A stretch of 52,301 nucleotides of DNA from CAIYRG01 sp035632215 (GCA_035632215.1 DASQHF010000050.1:1-52301), one strand, 5' to 3'. Shown: positions 8,193 to 16,796, counted from the first letter of the stretch. Notes: generated by a model not told the origin, from the letters alone. Made by a program: numbers and translations.

Positions 8193-8609
8193 ATGCGTTG
8201 GCGCAGGTTGCTTCGTTCGATGAGCTTTAGGATTGAGGTCGCGGGGCCCGGCCCGAGGAATGCGGGACCCACGCGGGGGGGCAACGGGGGCGGAGATGAC
8301 CGCGACGGCCGCGGCATCGGTACCGGCATCGTCACCCGCACCCGGGCCAAGACGAAGAAGCCTTCGCTCTACAAAGTGCTGATCTTGAACGACGACTACA
8401 CGCCGATGGAGTTCGTCGTGCATGTGTTGGAACGCTTCTTCGCCAAGCCACGGGAGGAAGCTGTCCAGATTATGCTCCACGTTCACCGCCACGGGGTGGG
8501 GATCTGTGGCGTGTATACGTTTGAAGTGGCGGAGACCAAGGTGGCGCAGGTGATCGAATTGGCGCGCCGTCACCAACATCCGCTACAATGCACGATGGAA
8601 AAGGAGTGA
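8193..8609 (+). CDS. clpS: ATP-dependent Clp protease adaptor ClpS
   Basis: The adaptor that delivers N-degron substrates to ClpAP. The conserved core begins at about residue 60: the KVLILNDDYTPMEFV substrate-pocket segment, then HVHRHGVGICGVYTFEVAETK, ending in QCTMEKE. The core is standard. The N-terminal region is a long Gly/Arg-rich tail. The ATG at 8193 gives 138 residues; an ATG at 8220 gives 129. Either exceeds the roughly 106 residues of E. coli ClpS, and neither start has a decisive ribosome site. It is six bases upstream of clpA in the classic clpS-clpA operon. Confidence 0.95.
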   Translation: MRWRRLLRSMSFRIEVAGPGPRNAGPTRGGNGGGDDRDGRGIGTGIVTRTRAKTKKPSLYKVLILNDDYTPMEFVVHVLERFFAKPREEAVQIMLHVHRHGVGICGVYTFEVAETKVAQVIELARRHQHPLQCTMEKE

Positions 8610-8615
8610 CCTGAG

Positions 8616-10940
8616 TTGCCGTCTTTGTCACGAAGTCTGGAACAAGCCCTGCACCGCGCCATCCGGTTCGCGAGCGAGCGCAGGCATGAGTATGCGACGC
8701 TCGAGCATCTTCTCTTGGCGCTCGTCGATGATGCCGATGCGGCCCAGGTCATGCGCGCTTGCAACGTGGATTTGGAAGCACTGAAGACCGGTCTGACCAA
8801 GTATGTCGACGACGACCTTGCCACGCTCACGATCGAGGATGGCGAAGACGCCAAGCCGACGACTGGCTTCCAGCGTGTCGTTCAGCGCGCCGTCCTGCAC
8901 GTCCAGAACTCGGGACGCGACGAGGTGACAGGAGCCAATGTTCTCGTGGCGCTCTTCTCCGAGCGCGAATCCCACGCCGTCTATTTCCTGCAAGAGCAGA
9001 ACATGTCGCGGCTCGACGCGGTCAATTACATGAGCCACGGCATCGCGAAACGTCCCGGCATGAGTCAGTCGAAGCCCGTGCGCGGCGCCGAGGAAGAAGA
9101 GGAAAATTCCGAGAAGGTCGTCAAGCAGGGCACCGAGGCGCTCGAGGCCTATTGCATCAATCTGAACGACAAGGCGCGCAAGGGGCGGATCGATCCCTTG
9201 ATCGGCCGCGACGCCGAGGTCGAGCGCACCATCCAAATCCTCTGCCGCCGCCACAAGAACAACCCGTTGTTCGTGGGCGATCCAGGCGTCGGCAAGACGG
9301 CCATCGCCGAAGGTCTCGCGCGCAAGATCGTCAAGGCGGAAGTGCCAGAAGTCCTGAAGGGATGCACCATCTATTCGCTCGACATGGGCTCGCTCATTGC
9401 CGGCACCCGCTATCGCGGCGACTTCGAAGAGCGCGTCAAGTCGGTGGTGAAAGAGCTCGAAGCCTTGAAAGGCGCGATCCTCTTCATCGATGAGATCCAC
9501 ACGGTCATCGGCGCGGGCGCGACGTCGGGCGGCGCAATGGACGCTTCGAACCTCTTGAAGCCGGCGCTGCAGGCCGGAACGCTGCGCTGCATCGGCTCGA
9601 CGACCTACAAGGAATATCGCCAGTACTTCGAGAAGGACCGCGCGCTTGTGCGCCGCTTCCAGAAGATCGACGTGGCCGAACCCACCGTTCCGGATGCAAT
9701 CAAGATTCTGAAAGGCCTAAAACCTTACTTCGAGGAGTACCACAAGGTCCGCTATACCGCGGAAGCGGTGAAGGCTGCCGTCGAGCTCGCCGCCAAATAC
9801 ATCAATGACCGCAAGCTCCCCGACAAGGCGATCGATGTGATCGATGAAGTCGGCGCCTCGCAGATGCTTCTCCCTGAGAGCAAGCGCAAGAAGGTCATCG
9901 GCGTCAAGGAAGTCGAGGAGGTCGTTGCAAAGATCGCACGCATTCCGCCCAAGTCGGTATCCAAGACCGATGCGGAAGCATTAAGGACGCTCGAGGACGA
10001 TCTGAAACGCGTCGTGTATGGCCAGGATTCGGCGATCCACGCGCTCGCTTCGGCGATCAAGCTCGCGCGCGCCGGGCTTCGCCAGCCGGAAAAGCCGATC
10101 GGCTGCTATCTGTTCTCCGGCCCGACGGGCGTAGGCAAGACCGAAGTCGCGCGCCAGCTCGCGCGCGTCATGGGCGTCGAGCTCCTGCGCTTCGACATGT
10201 CGGAATACATGGAGCGTCACACCGTATCGCGATTGATCGGAGCCCCGCCAGGCTATGTCGGCTTCGATCAGGGCGGGCTCTTGACCGACGGTGTTGATCA
10301 GCATCCGCATTGTGTGCTGCTGTTGGATGAGATCGAAAAGGCCCATATGGATCTTTTCAACATCCTCTTGCAGGTGATGGATCACGGGAAACTGACCGAC
10401 CACAACGGCAAGAAGATCGATTTCCGCAACGTGGTCCTGATCATGACCACGAATGCAGGCGCGTCCGACGCAGCGAAGGAGTCGATCGGCTTCGGCCGGG
10501 GAAAACGCGAAGGCGAGGACGAAGAGGCGATCAAGCGCCTGTTCACGCCCGAGTTCCGCAATCGTCTGGACGCCACGATTACTTTTGCGGCGTTGTCTCG
10601 CTCGACCATCGACCGCGTGGTGGAAAAATTCGTGCTCGAGCTCGAGGCCCAGCTCATCGACCGCGACGTCACATTCGATCTGACGCCCGAAGCCACGCGC
10701 TGGCTCGGCGAGAAGGGCTATGACGACTCCTTCGGCGCCCGTCCGCTCGCGCGTGTGATCCAGGAGAACATCAAGAAGCCCTTGGCCGACGAGATTCTCT
10801 TCGGCCGCTTGAAGAACGGCGGCACCGTGCGCGTGCTTCTCGACCGCGAGAACGATAAGCTCGCTTTCGAGTTTATTACTGATGAAAAGGCGGCGGCTCC
10901 GCCTGAAGAGGGCAAGAAGAAGCCCAAGGAAGAAGTGTAA
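8616..10940 (+). CDS. clpA: ATP-dependent Clp protease ATPase subunit ClpA
   Basis: A Hsp100 unfoldase that feeds proteins into ClpP. The order is an N-terminal Clp repeat domain (about 1-145) that binds ClpS, an acidic linker (EEEEEN near 160), AAA-1 with Walker A GDPGVGKT at 221-228, AAA-2 with GPTGVGKT at 502-509, and the C-terminal D2-small domain. The ClpP-docking loop reads IGF in place of the IGL of E. coli. The 774 residues are normal for the family. The start is TTG at 8616, supported by AAGGAG nine bases upstream. clpP is not in the window. Confidence 0.97.
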   Translation: MPSLSRSLEQALHRAIRFASERRHEYATLEHLLLALVDDADAAQVMRACNVDLEALKTGLTKYVDDDLATLTIEDGEDAKPTTGFQRVVQRAVLHVQNSGRDEVTGANVLVALFSERESHAVYFLQEQNMSRLDAVNYMSHGIAKRPGMSQSKPVRGAEEEEENSEKVVKQGTEALEAYCINLNDKARKGRIDPLIGRDAEVERTIQILCRRHKNNPLFVGDPGVGKTAIAEGLARKIVKAEVPEVLKGCTIYSLDMGSLIAGTRYRGDFEERVKSVVKELEALKGAILFIDEIHTVIGAGATSGGAMDASNLLKPALQAGTLRCIGSTTYKEYRQYFEKDRALVRRFQKIDVAEPTVPDAIKILKGLKPYFEEYHKVRYTAEAVKAAVELAAKYINDRKLPDKAIDVIDEVGASQMLLPESKRKKVIGVKEVEEVVAKIARIPPKSVSKTDAEALRTLEDDLKRVVYGQDSAIHALASAIKLARAGLRQPEKPIGCYLFSGPTGVGKTEVARQLARVMGVELLRFDMSEYMERHTVSRLIGAPPGYVGFDQGGLLTDGVDQHPHCVLLLDEIEKAHMDLFNILLQVMDHGKLTDHNGKKIDFRNVVLIMTTNAGASDAAKESIGFGRGKREGEDEEAIKRLFTPEFRNRLDATITFAALSRSTIDRVVEKFVLELEAQLIDRDVTFDLTPEATRWLGEKGYDDSFGARPLARVIQENIKKPLADEILFGRLKNGGTVRVLLDRENDKLAFEFITDEKAAAPPEEGKKKPKEEV

Positions 10941-10959
10941 CCGGCCGATGGAGGTTCAC

Positions 10960-11340
10960 ATGTCGATGCAGATTTTGCGCAACTCCCTTATCGCGTCCGC
11001 CTGCGGCGCGGCGCTCCTCGCGGTGCCGGCTTATGCCCATCACGGCTGGGGCGGCAATGTCGATCAAGTGACCGACATGACCGGCAAGGTCGTGCAGAGC
11101 GTGAGGCTCGCAGGTCCCCACGCGACCATGAAGATCGACTCGGGCGGGCACGTCTGGGACATCACGCTCGCGCCTCCGTTCCGCACCAGCGAAGCGGGAT
11201 TGAAGGAAGGCGCCATTCCCGTCGGCGAGACCGTGACCGTGCGCGGCAACCGCAACCGTGATCAGAAGAAGTTCGAGATGAAGACGATCATGGTGCAGTG
11301 GAACGGCAAGAAGTACGACGTCTATCCCGAACGCGAATAG
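10960..11340 (+). CDS. secreted DUF6152 family protein
   Basis: A periplasmic protein of 126 residues with a clear signal peptide cleaved after AYA (MSMQILRNSLIASACG... then AHHGWGG). The mature part is a small beta-rich domain (VRLAGPHATMKID, GETVTVRGNRNRDQKKFEMKT) that I match to DUF6152; its function is unknown. The start at 10960 is chosen because GGAGG lies five bases upstream; an in-frame ATG at 10948 is also possible. A DUF6644 membrane protein follows nine bases later, a pairing seen in related bacteria. It begins 19 bases after clpA and may be partly co-transcribed with it. Confidence 0.8.
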   Translation: MSMQILRNSLIASACGAALLAVPAYAHHGWGGNVDQVTDMTGKVVQSVRLAGPHATMKIDSGGHVWDITLAPPFRTSEAGLKEGAIPVGETVTVRGNRNRDQKKFEMKTIMVQWNGKKYDVYPERE

Positions 11341-11349
11341 ACGCTTCAC

Positions 11350-11841
11350 TTGACGCTCGCGCAGTTTGCGGCGTGGTTCGAGGGCTCGTTCCTGGGCCAC
11401 GCCATGCGCGATTCCGGCGTCTGGACCTACGGCGTCGTCAATCTCGCGCACATCTTGGGCGTTGCGCTTCTCTTCGGCTCGATCGCGGTTCTCGACTTGA
11501 GGCTGATCGGAGTGTGGCGGCAAGTGCCGCTCGCGGCGCTGTCCAAACCCATCGTGCCGATGGCGACGATAGGGTTCCTCCTCGCCTCGATCACGGGCTT
11601 AGGCCTGCTGGCCACAAAGACGACCGATTATCTCGGCAATCCGTTCCTCTACGCCAAGTTTCCGATCATCGGACTGGCGCTTCTGAACGTGCTGCTGCTT
11701 CACCGCTCGGCCGCCTGGAAGGCGCATAGATTGCGCGACTTGTCGGATGGCGAAAAGTCGCAGCTGGCGCGGATGGGCGGCGCCTCGCTCGTGTTCTGGC
11801 TCGGCGCGATCAGCACCGGGCGCATGATTGGTTATTGGTGA
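11350..11841 (+). CDS. DUF6644 family membrane protein
   Basis: A 163-residue integral membrane protein with about four hydrophobic helices (near 27-50, 68-88, 98-115 and 142-162). The family match to DUF6644 is from memory and no catalytic motif stands out. The apparent start is TTG at 11350; an in-frame ATG at 11404 (MRDSG) would remove the first 18 residues, but the first helix survives either way. It follows the DUF6152 gene by nine bases. The pair probably works together at the inner membrane and periplasm. It ends two bases from the convergent ABM gene. Confidence 0.72.
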   Translation: MTLAQFAAWFEGSFLGHAMRDSGVWTYGVVNLAHILGVALLFGSIAVLDLRLIGVWRQVPLAALSKPIVPMATIGFLLASITGLGLLATKTTDYLGNPFLYAKFPIIGLALLNVLLLHRSAAWKAHRLRDLSDGEKSQLARMGGASLVFWLGAISTGRMIGYW

Positions 11842-11843
11842 GC

Positions 11844-12134
11844 CTAAACCGGATCGCCGTAGTGCAGCACCGTTAGCGGGGCATCGTAGAAATGATGCGA
11901 AGCCGCGCGCCATTTCTGATACTGCTCCGAGCCTCGAAAACCCACGGTATGGTCCTCGACCGTGTCCCACCAGACGAGGAGCAGATAGCTCCCCTCCTGC
12001 TCCACGCATGGCCGCACTTCGATCTTGTGGAAGCCCTTGCTCGCTTGAATGAGCGGGAGCGCTTCCTTTAGCGCCGCTTCGAACGCTTCTTCCCGTCCTG
12101 CCTTGATGGGAAGAATCGTGGATTCGACGATCAT
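11844..12134 (-). CDS. antibiotic biosynthesis monooxygenase (ABM)-like protein
   Basis: A small (96-residue) ferredoxin-like dimeric alpha/beta barrel protein, recognised from the opening MIVESTILPIKAGREEAFE, the central GFHKIEVRPCVEQ and the LLVWWDTVEDHTVGFRGS segment. ABM proteins range from quinol monooxygenases to proteins of unknown activity, so the substrate is not assignable. The ATG at 12134 is preferred to a longer frame because GGAG lies seven bases upstream and the family starts here. It begins four bases after the HIT gene stop, as the last gene of a minus-strand run. Confidence 0.75.
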   Translation of the reverse strand: MIVESTILPIKAGREEAFEAALKEALPLIQASKGFHKIEVRPCVEQEGSYLLLVWWDTVEDHTVGFRGSEQYQKWRAASHHFYDAPLTVLHYGDPV

Positions 12135-12138
12135 CGTC

Positions 12139-12558
12139 TCACTCCAGCGCCGCTCTGATCTTTTCGGCGAAGGTTTTGAGCTTGTCGGGATTCTCCATCT
12201 GGCGCGCATGCAGGCGGAAATCGACGCCGGCGCTCCGCGGAATGATGTGGAAATGCACATGGAAAACGCTCTGGCCGGCGGGCGAGCCGTTCAATTGCGC
12301 GATCATGATTCCCGGCGCGCCGACGCCCTTCTTCACTGCCTTGGCCACCCGCCGGGTCGTCGCCATCATCGCGGTCGCTCCTTCCGCCGAGAGATCGAAG
12401 ATGTTCTCAGCCGGCTCTTTCGGGATGACGAGGACGTGGCCATCCGCCTGCGGCATCACATCCATGAAAGCGAGCGTCTTCGCGTCCTCGTAGACTTTCA
12501 CCGACGGAATTTCGCCGCGCAGAATCTTCGCGAACACATTATTGGGATCGTAGGCCAT
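12139..12558 (-). CDS. HIT domain protein (HINT-type nucleotide hydrolase)
   Basis: A 139-residue histidine-triad protein. The catalytic triad motif HVHFH is seen in QSVFHVHFHIIPR near residue 105, preceded by the HVLVIPKEPAENIFDL strand-helix and the LNGSPAGQ loop. HINT enzymes cleave adenosine phosphoramidates and related nucleotide conjugates. The length is standard. It lies between the DUF482 gene (49 bases upstream) and the ABM gene. The physiological substrate cannot be read from the sequence. Confidence 0.92.
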   Translation of the reverse strand: MAYDPNNVFAKILRGEIPSVKVYEDAKTLAFMDVMPQADGHVLVIPKEPAENIFDLSAEGATAMMATTRRVAKAVKKGVGAPGIMIAQLNGSPAGQSVFHVHFHIIPRSAGVDFRLHARQMENPDKLKTFAEKIRAALE

Positions 12559-12607
12559 TCTTTTGTCCTCATCGCGCTCAGGATGAGAGCAAATTAGAGG
12601 TTAGCTT

Positions 12608-13780
12608 TCAGCTTGTCGAAGGGTGGGATTTCCTGAACGGTGCGCGTTCGGCGAGCTCCTCTATGTGCTCTGCGACGGCCTCGCGCTCGTCCTCCAGATA
12701 ATCGGCGACAGCGCGCCTCAATCCTGCGTGCGCGATGTAGTGGGCCGAATAGGTCGGGCGCGGCAGGTAGCCGCGTAAGAGCTTGTGTCCGCCCTGGGCG
12801 CCTGCCTCCACGCGCTCGAGCTTCTTCTCGATCGCGAAATCGATGGCCTGGTAGTAGCAGGCCTCGAAATGCAGGAACGGAACGTAGGCCGTGCAGCCCC
12901 AATTGCGGCCATAGAGCGTCGTCTCGTCGAAGAAATTGAGCGCGCCGGCGATGTAGCGGCCGTCCTGCTTGGCCATCACGAGAAGGATCTGTTCGCCCAT
13001 GCTCGCGCCAACCATGCTGAAAAAGGGACGCGTGAGATAGGGCGGGTTCCATTTCTGGTTCCCGGTGGTCACGTAACAATCGAAGAACGCGTCCCACACG
13101 CTCTCAGTCAGGTCGCTCCCGGTGAGCCAGTCGAAACTTACGCCCTCGGCAATCACGGCAGCGCGTTCCTTGCGTAAGTTCTTGCGCTTGGCGGAAGCCA
13201 GCTCGCTCAGAAATTCATGAAACGAACCGTAGCGGTGGTTCTCCCAGTGGAACTGCTTGTCCGTACGCAAGAGATAGCCGGCCTCTTCCGCGATCCTCCA
13301 TTCGCCTTCGGTCATGAAGGTGATGTGCAGCGAGGAAGCGCGCAGCTCTCCCACCATCTCCTGGGCGGCCTGGAGGAGGAGGCTTGCTGTGGCGTGCTCG
13401 TCTTCGCCGGGCCCGATCAGAAGCCGCCGCCCGGTCGCCGGTGTGAAGGGAACGCTCGCTTGCAGTTTCGGGTAATAGCGACCGCCGGCGCGCGCGAACG
13501 CCTCGGCCCAGCCGTGGTCGAAGACATATTCGCCATAGGAGTGACTTTTCAGATAGAGCGGCAGGAGGGCGATCGGCTTCTCATCGCGCTCCAGGACGAG
13601 GTGCACCGGCCGCCACCCGGTCTTCGCCGTCGCGGAGCCGGAATTCTCGAGCGCGGCGAAAAAAGCATGGCGCGTAAATGGGTGGGGGAGGCGCGCACCC
13701 AAAGGATTGGCCAGCGCGTCCCAAACCTTGGCTCCGATTTGGCGTGCTTCGCCGCCGAGTTTTGCCGCGATCCCGCTCAC
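12608..13780 (-). CDS. DUF482 / FemAB-like GNAT-fold protein
   Basis: A 390-residue protein of the DUF482 family (GNAT fold, distantly related to FemAB aminoacyltransferases). Typical segments are NPFTRH-like PHPFTRHAFFAALE near 34, PLYLKSHSYGEYVFDHGWA near 75, HWENHRYGSFHEFLSELASAKRKNLRKER, and PFLHFEACYYQAIDFAIE near 300. Its role is unproven; peptide-bond formation in the cell envelope has been suggested by analogy. Its start overlaps the ridA stop by four bases (ATGA), so the two are translationally coupled. Confidence 0.85.
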   Translation of the reverse strand: MSGIAAKLGGEARQIGAKVWDALANPLGARLPHPFTRHAFFAALENSGSATAKTGWRPVHLVLERDEKPIALLPLYLKSHSYGEYVFDHGWAEAFARAGGRYYPKLQASVPFTPATGRRLLIGPGEDEHATASLLLQAAQEMVGELRASSLHITFMTEGEWRIAEEAGYLLRTDKQFHWENHRYGSFHEFLSELASAKRKNLRKERAAVIAEGVSFDWLTGSDLTESVWDAFFDCYVTTGNQKWNPPYLTRPFFSMVGASMGEQILLVMAKQDGRYIAGALNFFDETTLYGRNWGCTAYVPFLHFEACYYQAIDFAIEKKLERVEAGAQGGHKLLRGYLPRPTYSAHYIAHAGLRRAVADYLEDEREAVAEHIEELAERAPFRKSHPSTS

Positions 13781-14244
13781 GCAATCTCGAATGTCGCTTC
13801 GATCTCCACCGCAACATTGCGCGGCAGCGACGAGCAGCCGACGGCCGCGCGCGCATGCCGGCCTTTATCGCCGAAGATTTGCGTGAAGAGATCGGAAGCG
13901 CCGTTGACCACTTCGGGATGCTGCGCAAAGCCCGGAACTGCATTGACGAAACCGGTCACTTTAACGACGCGACTTACGCGGTCGAGATCGCCGTCAAGCG
14001 CGGACTTTGCTTGTGCGATAACGTTGAGCGCGGCGAGCCGCGCCGCCGCTTTACCTTCTTCGACCCCGAATTCGCGCCCCAAGGCGCCGACGTATTCAAG
14101 GCCATTCGACCCGTGTGTGACCTGGCCCGAGACGAAGAGGAGAGATCCGGCTCTGACCCACGGGACGTAGGAACCTTGCGCCGGAGCGGGCGTGGGAAGC
14201 GCAATGTTCAGCTCTCCCAATCTCGCTTCGATGCGACCGCTCAT
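13777..14244 (-). CDS. RidA family protein (YjgF/YER057c/UK114)
   Basis: A 155-residue RidA-like protein with the features of the longer sub-group (SYVPWVRAGSLLFVSGQVTH near 25, LDRVSRVVKVTGFVNAVPGF, then ARAAVGCSSLPRNVAVEIEATFE). RidA enzymes hydrolyse reactive enamine/imine intermediates. The canonical catalytic Arg lies in the G-x-R-x-A-x-x-V region; here the equivalent stretch reads HARAAVGCSSLP, as in the extended sub-group. It is the first gene of the ridA-DUF482-HIT-ABM run and is divergent from aguA. Confidence 0.88.
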   Translation of the reverse strand: MSGRIEARLGELNIALPTPAPAQGSYVPWVRAGSLLFVSGQVTHGSNGLEYVGALGREFGVEEGKAAARLAALNVIAQAKSALDGDLDRVSRVVKVTGFVNAVPGFAQHPEVVNGASDLFTQIFGDKGRHARAAVGCSSLPRNVAVEIEATFEIA

Positions 14245-14351
14245 CGTTCCTCTCTTGTGCTAGCAAGCTAACGCGTGCGGACGCATGTGGCGAGGGGGCT
14301 CCACACTCGATGCGAAAAGTGGTTAGGTCCTTGGGTAGGTATGGTGAGTAC

Positions 14352-15398
14352 ATGAAGAAGCTGGAAGATGCCACCGCGCCCGTGCCTTCGCAGCACGGGT
14401 TCTTCATGCCGGCGGAGTGGGACACGCATCGGCGCACTTGGATGTGTTGGCCAACGCGCCCCGAATGCTTCGGCGGACCGGAAGGAATGTTGCGGGCAAA
14501 ACAGGCCTATGCGCGCGTCGCTCGCGCGATCTCGGCGTTCGAGCCGGTGACGATCGCGGCGCGCGCATCCGACTCGGCGGAAGCCCGTTTTGCGACCTGC
14601 GGCAAAGGCGAGGTCATCGAGGTCGCCTTGGATGATTCCTGGGCGCGTGATTTCGGCCCGACGTTCATCAAGAACCGCAATGGCCGGATCGCAGGCATTC
14701 AATGGGTGTTCAACGCCTGGGGCGAGAAGTATCGCCCCTACAGCAACGACGCGATGTTCGCGCGCCGGGTCGTGGACATGGCAGGCATGCCCCTCTACCG
14801 GGCGCCGCTCGTTTGCGAAGGAGGGGCGCTGCACGTCGACGGTGAAGGGACCTTGCTCACCACGGAGCAGTGCCTGCTCAACCCGAACCGCAATCCTAAA
14901 GCCACACGCGAAGCGGTCGAGGACTGCTTGAGGCTTTACCTTGGCGTGCGGCAGATCGTCTGGCTCGGCAACGGCTTCTCCGACGTCGAGACCGACGGGC
15001 ACGTCGACAACATCGCGTGTTTTATAGCGCCCGGCCGCGTCATCGTTGGAATTCCCGGTCACAGTCATCCAGACCACGAGGCGGTCAAAGAGGCGATCCG
15101 CCGCCTTCGCGAGGCACGCGACGCGAACGGACGCAGTCTCGAGATCATCGAGCTACCGCAGCCCAGGAAACTGCGTCCATCGTGGTCCGGAAGCCTGCTC
15201 CAGACGAGCTACGTCAACTTCTCTCTCGCGAACGGCGCCGTCGTGATGCCAGCCTTTGGCGATGTGAACGACGAGAAAGCGCGCACGCTGCTCGCTGCCT
15301 GCTTTCCTGGCCGCGACATCATGCAAATCGATGCGCTCGATATCGTTCAAGGCGGCGGGGGCATCCATTGCATCACGCAGCAGGAACCCGGAGCTTAA
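14352..15398 (+). CDS. aguA: agmatine deiminase
   Basis: Converts agmatine to N-carbamoylputrescine and ammonia. It is a guanidine-modifying fold enzyme of 348 residues from the ATG at 14352, close to the usual length. Active-site elements are visible: WARDFGPTF (Asp), ETDGHVDNIACF (His-Asp) and the nucleophile Cys340 in GGGGIHC near the C-terminus. The frame extends upstream to 14310, but MKKLEDATAP at 14352 with GGTGAG ahead of it is a better start. aguB follows three bases after the stop, so this is a two-gene putrescine operon. Confidence 0.95.
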   Translation: MKKLEDATAPVPSQHGFFMPAEWDTHRRTWMCWPTRPECFGGPEGMLRAKQAYARVARAISAFEPVTIAARASDSAEARFATCGKGEVIEVALDDSWARDFGPTFIKNRNGRIAGIQWVFNAWGEKYRPYSNDAMFARRVVDMAGMPLYRAPLVCEGGALHVDGEGTLLTTEQCLLNPNRNPKATREAVEDCLRLYLGVRQIVWLGNGFSDVETDGHVDNIACFIAPGRVIVGIPGHSHPDHEAVKEAIRRLREARDANGRSLEIIELPQPRKLRPSWSGSLLQTSYVNFSLANGAVVMPAFGDVNDEKARTLLAACFPGRDIMQIDALDIVQGGGGIHCITQQEPGA

Positions 15399-15401
15399 GC
15401 C

Positions 15402-16322
15402 GTGGCAACGAGATTGGCCGCGGCCCAGTTCTCCTGTTCGTGGGATCGCGCCAAGAACATCGCGAAGGCCAAAGACATGGTGCGCGAAGCAGCCGCGAAA
15501 GAAGCCGATCTCGTGCTGCTGCCCGAGCTGTTCGAGACCCCCTACTTTTGCCAGGACCAATCGGCGGACCATTACGCGTTGGCACGAACCTTCGAAGACA
15601 ATCCTCTGATCGCGGAATTTTCGGTACTCGCGAAAGAGCTCTCGGTCGTGCTGCCGTTGAGCTTCTTCGAGCGCGCGCACAACGCTTATTACAATTCGCT
15701 CGCGATCATCGATCGTGACGGTCGCTTGCTCGGCCGTTATCGCAAGTCGCACATTCCCGATGGGCCTGGCTATCAGGAGAAATTCTATTTCCGCCCCGGT
15801 GACACCGGTTTTCACGTCTGGACGACGGCGAGCGGCACACTCGGGCCCGCGATCTGCTGGGACCAGTGGTTTCCGGAAGCGGCGCGCATTCTCGCGCTCG
15901 AAGGCGCAGACGTGCTGCTCTATCCCACCGCCATCGGAAGCGAGCCGCCGCCCGCAACGCCGGTGGATTCGCGCGATCACTGGCGACGCGTCATGCAAGG
16001 CCACGCCGCGGCGAATTACGTTCCCGTGGTCGCGGCGAACCGTGTCGGCATCGAAAAGGGTCAAGCCAGCGAGCTGACCTTTTACGGATCCTCCTTCATC
16101 GCAGGTCCCACGGGCGAGATCGTCGCGGAATTGGACCGCGAGGAGGAAGGCGTCATCACGGCAAGCTTCGATTTTCCGGCGATTGCCAAAGCGCGCGCCT
16201 CCTGGGGGCTCTTTCGCGACCGCAGACCCGACCTCTACAAGCCGCTTCTCACCGGCGACGGCGATACGCAGGAAAACAAAACGCCCGCGAGCGTGAGCTC
16301 CGGGCGCGCCGATCAAGACTGA
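15402..16322 (+). CDS. aguB: N-carbamoylputrescine amidase
   Basis: A nitrilase-superfamily enzyme that hydrolyses N-carbamoylputrescine to putrescine, CO2 and ammonia, completing the route begun by AguA. The catalytic triad is Glu42 (LLPELFE), Lys115 (RKSHIPDGPGY) and Cys152 (AICWDQWFPE). The start is GTG at 15402, three bases after aguA. The 306 residues include about 20 unconserved Ser/Asp-rich residues at the C-terminus. Together aguA and aguB give the arginine-agmatine route to polyamines, provided an arginine decarboxylase exists elsewhere. Confidence 0.95.
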   Translation: MATRLAAAQFSCSWDRAKNIAKAKDMVREAAAKEADLVLLPELFETPYFCQDQSADHYALARTFEDNPLIAEFSVLAKELSVVLPLSFFERAHNAYYNSLAIIDRDGRLLGRYRKSHIPDGPGYQEKFYFRPGDTGFHVWTTASGTLGPAICWDQWFPEAARILALEGADVLLYPTAIGSEPPPATPVDSRDHWRRVMQGHAAANYVPVVAANRVGIEKGQASELTFYGSSFIAGPTGEIVAELDREEEGVITASFDFPAIAKARASWGLFRDRRPDLYKPLLTGDGDTQENKTPASVSSGRADQD

Positions 16323-16348
16323 CGAATTTGCTAGTTCAATTTCGAAAC

Positions 16349-16378
16349 GGTACTGGCCGCTCAAAACCGGCCAGTACC
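16349..16378. terminator. hairpin between convergent aguB and DUF3572 genes
   Basis: A perfect 10-bp inverted repeat (GGTACTGGCC at 16349, GGCCAGTACC at 16369), extended one pair inward, with an 8-base loop CTCAAAAC. TTCGAA flanks it on both sides. There is no T run, so it is either a weak bidirectional terminator or another kind of element. It lies 26 bases after aguB. Confidence 0.55.
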
Positions 16379-16411
16379 TTCGAAACCCGGTCAAGCTGCA
16401 TCACACTACGG

Positions 16412-16681
16412 CTAGTCGTTTGTGGCTCCTGGCAGCGCACGGCGCGCCTGATGAAGCGTTGTGGCGTCAAGCCCTTCGGCGGCCGCAAACCGTTCACAGA
16501 TGGAATCATCGGATAGCACGAAATCGAGAATCGCCGCCAGAAGCTCCGGCTCTTCCGCCCGACGGCGCAATTCCGCCGGTTCGAGGCCCGTGATCGCGAG
16601 GAAGCGCTGAAGCGTTTCGGCATCGGCTGCGATATGCGCAAGAGCTTTCAAGGCCAAGGTTTCCGCCGCTGAGCTCCGCAT
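16412..16681 (-). CDS. DUF3572 family protein
   Basis: A small all-helical protein of 89 residues starting MRSSAAETLALKALAHIAAD, which I match to DUF3572. It is a short alphaproteobacterial family of unknown function often found upstream of and divergent from divK, exactly as here. There is no membrane segment or cysteine cluster. The reading frame extends to 16849, overlapping divK; the ATG at 16681 is chosen because the conserved region begins there. An ATG at 16717 would add 12 residues. Confidence 0.75.
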   Translation of the reverse strand: MRSSAAETLALKALAHIAADAETLQRFLAITGLEPAELRRRAEEPELLAAILDFVLSDDSICERFAAAEGLDATTLHQARRALPGATND

Positions 16682-16796
16682 CGTCAATCGCCCGTTAAGA
16701 CATCGGGAATAAGACATCCCTTCGGCGAAGAAGGAAAGGCGCGTGCGACGCCGTTTACTTCTCGTTAACGGACTTAGCGCGTGGCGGAGCTTCGAG

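Noticed and set aside
15153..16394. A 413-codon minus-strand frame over aguA and aguB
   Set aside because: It overlaps two enzymes with complete catalytic residues and carries no identifiable domain.
16690..16796. TTAA sequences upstream of divK that might form a CtrA box (TTAA-N7-TTAA)
   Set aside because: Only single half-sites are present with wrong spacing (TTAACGGACTTAG, TTAAGACATCGG), so no CtrA site is claimed.
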